Positions 1 to 4,207 of a stretch of 10,194 nt of DNA are shown in pieces. The stretch is taken from the NCBI GenBank assembly GCA_030527765.1, contig JAUNAE010000109.1, positions 1 through 10,194 of the forward strand, in the 5' to 3' direction. Source of the stretch: Eubacteriales bacterium. GTDB taxonomy: Bacteria; Bacillota_A; Clostridia; Lachnospirales; Lachnospiraceae. The notes below the pieces were generated by a model that worked only from the letters and a program-made list of their open reading frames with translations, did not search any database and was not told the DNA's origin. Each line of letters opens with the position of its first letter. Position 1 is the first letter of the stretch. Position numbers and translations under genes: made by a program.

Positions 1-424
1 GGAGAAGCCAGAGTAGGCATGCGAAAAGAAGCTAAGAGCATGCCAGAATAGTTGAAGCCACAAAAGTAGGCATGCAAAGTCAAGGAAATACCATGCCGGA
101 ATAGTTGAAAATGCAAGAGCAGGCATGCGAAAAGAAGCTAATAGCATGCCGAAATAGCTGGAATCGTAAGAGTGGGCATGTGAAAAGGAGTCAACAACAT
201 GCCTGAATAGTTGGAGAAGCCAGAGCAGGCATGCGAAAAGAAGCTAATAGCATGCTGAAATTGCTGGAATCGTAAGAGCAGGCATGCGAAAAGAAGCTAA
301 CCCCATGCCAGAATAGTTGAAGCCACAAAAGTAGGCATGCAAAGTCAAGGAAACACCATGCCTGAATAGTTGGAGAAGCCAGAGCAGGCATGCGAAAAGA
401 AGCTAACACCATGCCAGAATAGTT
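1..424. repeat. Tandem array of eight 53-bp units, each with a short dyad
   Basis: Eight units start at 1, 54, 107, 160, 213, 266, 319 and 372, with no length variation. Each carries a left arm GGCATGC and, always 22 bp later, a right arm close to GCATGCC, with a 15-nt loop that is usually of the gaaaagaagctaata type. Left arms start at 16, 69, 122, 175, 228, 281, 334 and 387; right arms start at 38, 91, 144, 197, 250, 303, 356 and 409. Units fall into four types by their first 13 bases, in the order A B C D A D B A. A decayed ninth unit resembling type C (aaaaatgtaagag) starts at 425 and fades by about 442. The array touches the left window edge and may continue. A 53-bp period is not a multiple of 3, so a short minus-strand open frame here (191-412) is not a credible gene. 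Function is unknown. Confidence 0.93.
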
Positions 425-449
425 AAAAATGTAAGAGAAGTCAGTTTCC

Positions 450-581
450 TTGGCCGGGTTCTCACTTTCTGCTTCTCAGGCCAAATAACATATGCCTGAG
501 ATTCTGACCTGAATCTTCAATTTGCAAAATCAGGTCAGAAACAGGCACAAGAACTGTATCACTCGGGCGTGTGCCGTGAGT
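450..581. other. Cluster of overlapping inverted repeats, possible structured RNA or element remnant
   Basis: Several dyads are packed together. TTGGCC (450-455) pairs with GGCCAA (479-484). TCTCAGGC (474-481) pairs perfectly with GCCTGAGA (494-501). TTCTGACCTGA (502-512) pairs perfectly over 11 bp with TCAGGTCAGAA (530-540), and the stem extends through GCCTG (494-498) with CAGGC (542-546). GGCACA (544-549) pairs with TGTGCC (570-575). The second and third helices compete for 494-498. No run of T follows any stem on either strand, so these are not ordinary terminators. No gene or open frame with a ribosome binding site is visible in 425-786. The block lies upstream of the promoter predicted at 653-681, so it is not part of that transcript's leader. 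It could be the 3' part of an RNA from further left or a relic of a mobile element. Confidence 0.5.
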
Positions 582-610
582 CTTCTGTATGAAAAAGATT
601 TGCCAACGAA

Positions 611-644
611 CACTTGACAGTGACCTTGATCACCTGACAGTGAC
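611..644. promoter_or_regulatory. Tandem 14-bp direct repeats, candidate operator or activator site
   Basis: CACTTGACAGTGAC (611-624) and CACCTGACAGTGAC (631-644) match at 13 of 14 positions and start 20 bp apart, about two helical turns. They end 8 bp before the -35 hexamer predicted at 653. Same-face direct repeats just upstream of -35 are typical of an activator that binds as a head-to-tail dimer. The LytTR regulator encoded two genes downstream is one candidate, but the repeat core lacks a clear GTT triplet, so this is only a guess. Confidence 0.5.
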
Positions 645-652
645 GGAATTCA

Positions 653-681
653 TTGTAATTCCCCCCATTCACTGATAAAAT
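653..681 (+). promoter_or_regulatory. Sigma-A promoter for the dehydrogenase gene
   Basis: The -35 is TTGTAA (653-658), followed by a 17-bp spacer and the -10 TAAAAT (676-681, 5 of 6 matches). A TG at 673-674 makes it an extended -10. The predicted start is near 688, giving a leader of about 100 nt before the ATG at 787. Confidence 0.55.
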
Positions 682-716
682 ATACATAATAAAACTAACA
701 ATTCCGTGCCTCACAG

Positions 717-771
717 TTACCCCAAACCCTCAACTACAACCCCAAACCACGAACCCACCAAAAACCACAAA
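717..771 (+). other. G-poor, C/A-rich untranslated leader
   Basis: Between 721 and 772 there is a single G and only two T on the plus strand; the rest is C and A with recurring CCCCAAACC-like words. A GTG at 706 is in frame with the dehydrogenase gene, but it has no ribosome binding site and would add a 27-residue low-complexity extension before the Rossmann fold. It is therefore read as an unstructured leader. Such leaders can help ribosome loading; that role is inferred. Confidence 0.55.
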
Positions 772-777
772 AGGAGG
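772..777 (+). promoter_or_regulatory. Ribosome binding site fixing the dehydrogenase start
   Basis: A perfect AGGAGG lies 9 nt before the ATG at 787. It selects that ATG over the upstream in-frame GTG at 706. Confidence 0.85.
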
Positions 778-786
778 TCTTCCCCC

Positions 787-1872
787 ATGAACGTAGGAGT
801 CATCGGCTCAGGTGCCATCAGCGATATATATCTTGAAAACATGATTCACAAATTTGACAACTTAAACGTCATTGCAATTGCATCCCAGCATCTGGAGAAT
901 GCACAGAAAAAAGGAGAGAAATTTAACATCTCGGCCTGCAGCGTTGAAGAACTTCTTCAGAATCCGGAAGTAGAACTGGTTGTCAACTTAACACCGGTAG
1001 GAGCGCATTATCAGGTGATTCGAGACGCACTCAATGCCGGAAAACACGTCTATACCGAAAAAACGCTCACAGACGATGTGGAGAAGGCACGGGAATTACT
1101 GGAACTGGCGGATCGGAAAGGTCGCATCCTTGCTTCCGCTCCGGAAACCTTTCTTGGCGCAGCCCTTCAGACAGCAAGAAAAGCAATCGACGAGGGAATG
1201 CTGGGAGACATTCACTCCTTTAACATCGCCGCAAACAGAGACAATGATATTCTGACGGGAGTATTCGCATTTCTGCGTCAGCCGGGAGCGGGCATTCTTT
1301 TCGATTACGGTGTATATTATATGACCGGACTGGTGAGTCTTCTTGGACCGGTCAAAAGAGTGGGAAGTATGATTGCCGCACCTTACCCGAAGCGCGTGAA
1401 TCCGGTGCCGGGAATGAAAGATACCGGCAAGGAGATAGAGACGCCGAATGAGAGCATCGCCTCAGCCGTGATCCAGATGGCGAACGGAATTACAGGAACT
1501 TTCCACATGAACGCAGAGACCATCTGCAAGGATCAGGCGCACTTCGTCATCTATGGAAAAAAAGGAATTCTGTATTTGACAGATCCAAATCAATTCGGAG
1601 GACAGGTTCGTTTCCTGCCAAACAATTTCAATTTCGAAAATTCAGGAGAGCCGGTCGTTCTGGAACCGGTAAATCCTTATGAAGACAATTATCGTGGAAT
1701 CGGCGTATCCGAGATGGCGAAAGCACTGGCAGAAGGCAAAGAAAACCGTGCTTCAAAAGAGATGGCATTCCACGTACAGGAAGCTTTACAGGCAATGCTT
1801 CAAAGCGGAAAGGAAGGAACCTTTGTGGACATCATCTCCACAATGAAACGCCCGGAACCCTTTGAAGGTTAA
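787..1872 (+). CDS. Gfo/Idh/MocA-family NAD(P)-dependent oxidoreductase
   Basis: A 361-residue cytoplasmic protein, typical for the family, which oxidises or reduces hydroxyl groups on sugars, inositols and related polyols using NAD(P). The N-terminal Rossmann fold begins with VGVIGSGAIS (residues 3-12, GxGxxG-type nucleotide loop). The strand-turn TPVGAHY (69-75) is followed by HVYTEKTLTDD (87-97), where the family's catalytic EKP appears as EKT, with Lys92 kept. The C-terminal alpha/beta domain has APETFLGAALQTARKAIDEG (118-137) and GAGILFDYGVYYMTGLVSLLGP (167-188), which match a Firmicutes subgroup whose substrates are mostly unassigned. It is followed after 23 bp by the response regulator, so it may share a transcript with the two-component pair. 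The family assignment is firm; the substrate cannot be read from sequence. Confidence 0.93.
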   Translation: MNVGVIGSGAISDIYLENMIHKFDNLNVIAIASQHLENAQKKGEKFNISACSVEELLQNPEVELVVNLTPVGAHYQVIRDALNAGKHVYTEKTLTDDVEKARELLELADRKGRILASAPETFLGAALQTARKAIDEGMLGDIHSFNIAANRDNDILTGVFAFLRQPGAGILFDYGVYYMTGLVSLLGPVKRVGSMIAAPYPKRVNPVPGMKDTGKEIETPNESIASAVIQMANGITGTFHMNAETICKDQAHFVIYGKKGILYLTDPNQFGGQVRFLPNNFNFENSGEPVVLEPVNPYEDNYRGIGVSEMAKALAEGKENRASKEMAFHVQEALQAMLQSGKEGTFVDIISTMKRPEPFEG

Positions 1873-1895
1873 GAAAACAGAGGTATCAGGCCACA

Positions 1896-2600
1896 ATGGT
1901 AAATATATGTATTGTAGAAGATGAGCAGGCTGAGGCAGTTCTGCTGGAAAATTATATTCACAGATATGCCATGGAGAATGGGGAGCAGATATCCATCACC
2001 CGTTATTCCGACGGAATGGATCTGGTGGATGAATACCAGGGACAGTTTGACATCGTGCTTTTGGACATTCAGATGAAGCATCTGGATGGAATGTCCGCAG
2101 CAGAAAAAATCCGACAGGTGGATGATCAGGTGGTCATCATATTTATCACATCCACAGTGCAGTACGCTGTGCAGGGATACATGGTAGATGCCCTCGGGTA
2201 CGTGCTGAAGCCGGTTCCTTATCCTGCATTTGAGAAATTACTGCAGAAATCCATTCAGAGAACCGCCCTCAGAAAGGCGCATCACTACATTAGCATTTCC
2301 GTGAATGACAAAATTTTGAAACTGGACTGCAGCACGGTTTCCTACATAGAAAGTCAGAGAAATAACGTGATTGTTCATGCGGCAGAAGGGGATTATGTGA
2401 CTTTGGGCCCATTGAAACGATTCGAGGAAATGCTGGCGTCTCATGGATTTGAGAAGTGTCACAATGCGTACCTTGTGAATCTTTCCTGTGTAAAAGCCGT
2501 TTCCAAGGAAGAGGTAGAATTAACGACGGGAGAAGTGCTTGCCATGAGTCGTGCAAAGAAAAAAGAATTTATGGCGGCGCTTGCGGAGGGAATTCTATGA
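1896..2600 (+). CDS. LytTR-family response regulator (AgrA/LytR type)
   Basis: A 234-residue cytoplasmic transcription regulator. The receiver domain spans about 1-122, with acidic residues Glu8 and Asp9, phospho-acceptor Asp57 (in VLLDIQM), Thr85 and Lys105 (in YVLKPVPYP). The LytTR DNA-binding domain spans about 128-230, with the characteristic HNAYLVNLS (189-197) and LAMSRAKKKEF (215-225). LytTR domains usually bind pairs of about 9-bp direct repeats spaced 21-22 bp apart. The start ATG has only a weak AGAGG 12 nt upstream, so its translation may partly depend on the preceding gene. The stop codon overlaps the start of the sensor kinase (ATGA), which indicates co-expression and a cognate pair. 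Target promoters are unknown; 3978-4044 is a strong local candidate. Confidence 0.94.
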   Translation: MVNICIVEDEQAEAVLLENYIHRYAMENGEQISITRYSDGMDLVDEYQGQFDIVLLDIQMKHLDGMSAAEKIRQVDDQVVIIFITSTVQYAVQGYMVDALGYVLKPVPYPAFEKLLQKSIQRTALRKAHHYISISVNDKILKLDCSTVSYIESQRNNVIVHAAEGDYVTLGPLKRFEEMLASHGFEKCHNAYLVNLSCVKAVSKEEVELTTGEVLAMSRAKKKEFMAALAEGIL

Positions 2601-3961
2601 TGCTGAATTTGTCCGGATTTTTCAGTCCTGTAAATCTTCAGGACACTCCGAGACTTTTTACCGCAATTGCAGAATGGTTTGCGGTGTTTGTCTATTTTTG
2701 TATTTATAAGCGGAAGTACACGGGAAAAGTATTCGCCATGCAATGCGTGCTGACGGCATTTCTGCAGATTCTGTTTCAGTATGTTGCGGGAATTCTTGCC
2801 CTCGAGTTCTGGATTCCGGCGATGATCGTTGCCGTGCTTCTCATGTACGGAGAATTGTATGTTGTGCTGGATATCAAGCCAAGAGATTGTGGAGTGCTGA
2901 CGATTCACGCCTTTGTTCTGGCAGAGTTTGCGGCAAGTCTGTATACGCAGATTCATGTCTGGAGCGTGCGCATGAAAGTTCCGGAGGGATTTTTGCCGTC
3001 TCTTGTGATGATGACGGTAGTTTATCTTCTTGTTTTCCGTCTGTATTATCATTTTGAGAAGGGCAACTTCCTGCCAAATCACAATCTGAATATCAGTAAG
3101 AGAGAATTTACCGGCGTCTTCCTCACAGGAGTGGGGGCGTTTCTAATGTCGAATCTGTCTTTTGTCACAACGAACACTCCTTTTTCTGCCAGGGAAAATC
3201 TGCTCTATGTTCGTACACTGGTAGATTTCGGAGGCATGCTGATGCTCATGACCCAGATGGGACGACGAAATGAGCTGGCGGCGAAGAAAGAGAAAGATGC
3301 CATCAACCAGCTGTTCCAGAAACAGTATGAACAGTATCGACTGGCCATGGACAATTCGGAGGCCATGCGAAAAGAAATTCATGATATGAAGCACTATGTT
3401 CTCGCTCTGAAGAATGAGAACGATCCGGCAAAACGTGCGGAGGTTCTGAAGGATATGGAACAGACCATCGCCATTCAGGAGTCTTTCATGAACACGGGAA
3501 ACAAGGTGCTGGATGTCATACTCACCACCAAAAGTCTTCAGTGTGCGAATAAGGAAATTACGCTGCATGCCATGGCAGACGGGGAGATGCTTTCATCCAT
3601 CCATGTGAAAGATATTTGTTCTCTTTTTGGAAATATGCTGGACAACGCCATCGAGGCAACCCAGCAGGTGGAGGAGAAGGAACGGCGTATCATCAATCTG
3701 TCTGTGCGCCGGAAAAATCAGTTCCTTGTCATCGAATGTGAGAACTGCAGTAAAGGTGTGAATGTGCGCTTGAGGGAAGACCAACCGAAACGATTTTTCC
3801 AGAGCGACCATTTTCCGGCGACAACGAAGAAAGACAATGTGAAGCATGGATTCGGACTGAAGTCCATTTCTCAGGTGGCAGAAAAATACGACGGTGGTAT
3901 GAGCTGTTCCTTCGAGGACGGGTGGTTCAAGGTTCGAGTATTGCTGCCGGCGAATCTGTAG
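2597..3961 (+). CDS. GHKL-type sensor histidine kinase (AgrC-like), partner of the LytTR regulator
   Basis: A 454-residue membrane sensor kinase. The N-terminal half holds about six or seven hydrophobic segments (roughly 22-37, 47-66, 72-92, 98-119, 133-152, 170-190, 203-221), as in AgrC-type sensors. A linker helix follows (about 225-255). The phospho-acceptor motif is KEIHDMKHYV with His262. The GHKL ATPase domain shows GNKVLDVILTTK (301-312), the N box SLFGNMLDNAIEA (342-354) and the G box KHGFGLKSI (416-424). The chosen ATG overlaps the regulator's stop by 4 bp and has GGAGGG (2585-2590) 6 nt upstream; the open frame extends further left but only as an out-of-frame overlap with the regulator. 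No AgrB- or AgrD-like gene lies in the window, so the signal is unknown. Confidence 0.93.
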   Translation: MMLNLSGFFSPVNLQDTPRLFTAIAEWFAVFVYFCIYKRKYTGKVFAMQCVLTAFLQILFQYVAGILALEFWIPAMIVAVLLMYGELYVVLDIKPRDCGVLTIHAFVLAEFAASLYTQIHVWSVRMKVPEGFLPSLVMMTVVYLLVFRLYYHFEKGNFLPNHNLNISKREFTGVFLTGVGAFLMSNLSFVTTNTPFSARENLLYVRTLVDFGGMLMLMTQMGRRNELAAKKEKDAINQLFQKQYEQYRLAMDNSEAMRKEIHDMKHYVLALKNENDPAKRAEVLKDMEQTIAIQESFMNTGNKVLDVILTTKSLQCANKEITLHAMADGEMLSSIHVKDICSLFGNMLDNAIEATQQVEEKERRIINLSVRRKNQFLVIECENCSKGVNVRLREDQPKRFFQSDHFPATTKKDNVKHGFGLKSISQVAEKYDGGMSCSFEDGWFKVRVLLPANL

Positions 3962-3977
3962 GATCACCGTTTTGGTG

Positions 3978-4009
3978 CAAGTTGTCCGTAAAAAACGACA
4001 AGTTATCCG
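3978..4009. promoter_or_regulatory. Direct repeats at 21-bp spacing, candidate LytTR regulator binding site
   Basis: CAAGTTGTCCG (3978-3988) and CAAGTTATCCG (3999-4009) differ at one position, and their GTT triplets lie exactly 21 bp apart. The known LytTR/AgrA pattern is two 9-bp repeats with a GTT core separated by 12-13 bp, so core and spacing agree while the flanks fit only partly. The pair sits just upstream of an extended -10 promoter lacking a -35 box, as activator sites do. The same DNA also holds an interrupted dyad, TTGTC-c-GT (3982-3989) with ACGACAA (3995-4001), so a symmetric operator is an alternative. Confidence 0.55.
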
Positions 4010-4015
4010 CAGAAT

Positions 4016-4044
4016 ATTTTCGGGGGAAAATTTTGTGGTATAAA
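4016..4044 (+). promoter_or_regulatory. Extended -10 promoter without a good -35, probably activator-dependent
   Basis: TGGTATAAAT at 4036-4045 gives TG, one base, then the -10 TATAAA (4039-4044). At 16-18 bp upstream there is only A/T-rich sequence with no TTGACA-like hexamer. The predicted start is near 4051, so the transcript would begin about 10 nt before the 53-nt hairpin element and run into the beta-glucosidase gene. Confidence 0.5.
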
Positions 4045-4059
4045 TAAGCTATCGTAATT

Positions 4060-4112
4060 GTTCATCTCAGTCGGGGAGCCCCCATCTTCTATAAGTGGGG
4101 GATAACAAATTA
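4060..4112 (+). repeat. 53-nt hairpin element, copy 1
   Basis: This is nearly identical to 10141-10194, differing by one substitution and one inserted A. The core is a hairpin: CCCCCA (4079-4084), bulged T, CTT (4086-4088), loop CTAT (4089-4092), AAG (4093-4095), TGGGGG (4096-4101). A second G-run, GGGG (4073-4076), precedes it and could compete for the C-run. Conservation covers the single-stranded flanks (CTCAGTC before, ATAACAAATTA after), so the unit is more than a hairpin. No T-run follows, so it is not a simple terminator. Here it would lie in the 5' leader of the beta-glucosidase transcript. Confidence 0.85.
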
Positions 4113-4138
4113 TCAAAGTAACAGTATTGGTTCTTAAC

Positions 4139-4167
4139 TTGATTACAATTTTATAGAAGTATGTAAT
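4139..4167 (+). promoter_or_regulatory. Possible second promoter close to the beta-glucosidase gene
   Basis: TTGATT (4139-4144, 4 of 6) and TGTAAT (4162-4167, 5 of 6) are separated by 17 bp. ATTACA (4142-4147) and TGTAAT (4162-4167) also form a perfect 6-bp dyad across the spacer, so a repressor could bind here. The predicted start is near 4174. Confidence 0.4.
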
Positions 4168-4207
4168 TGGTCAGCAGCGATGATCATCAGAAAAGGGGAG
4201 TATTTAC

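Noticed and set aside
191..412. 73-residue minus-strand open frame in the repeat array
   Set aside because: It is a by-product of repeats; the unit is not a multiple of 3, there is no ribosome binding site, and the peptide changes frame register from unit to unit.
1..424. CRISPR array
   Set aside because: The period is a fixed 53 bp, but there are no unique spacers: the segments between conserved cores recur among units, and no cas gene is present.
706..786. GTG start extending the dehydrogenase by 27 residues
   Set aside because: It has no ribosome binding site and gives a low-complexity extension before the nucleotide-binding strand, while AGGAGG sits 9 nt before ATG 787.
2456..2596. Upstream extension of the sensor kinase
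   Set aside because: This would overlap the regulator's LytTR domain in another frame. ATG 2597 with GGAGGG and an ATGA overlap is the normal arrangement.
3965..3977. CACC/GGTG hairpin as terminator of the sensor kinase gene
   Set aside because: The stem is only 4 bp and no T-run follows.
4060..4207. Known metabolite riboswitch before the beta-glucosidase
   Set aside because: I could not match the leader to any riboswitch core I know; the near-identical copy after an unrelated gene argues for a dispersed element instead.
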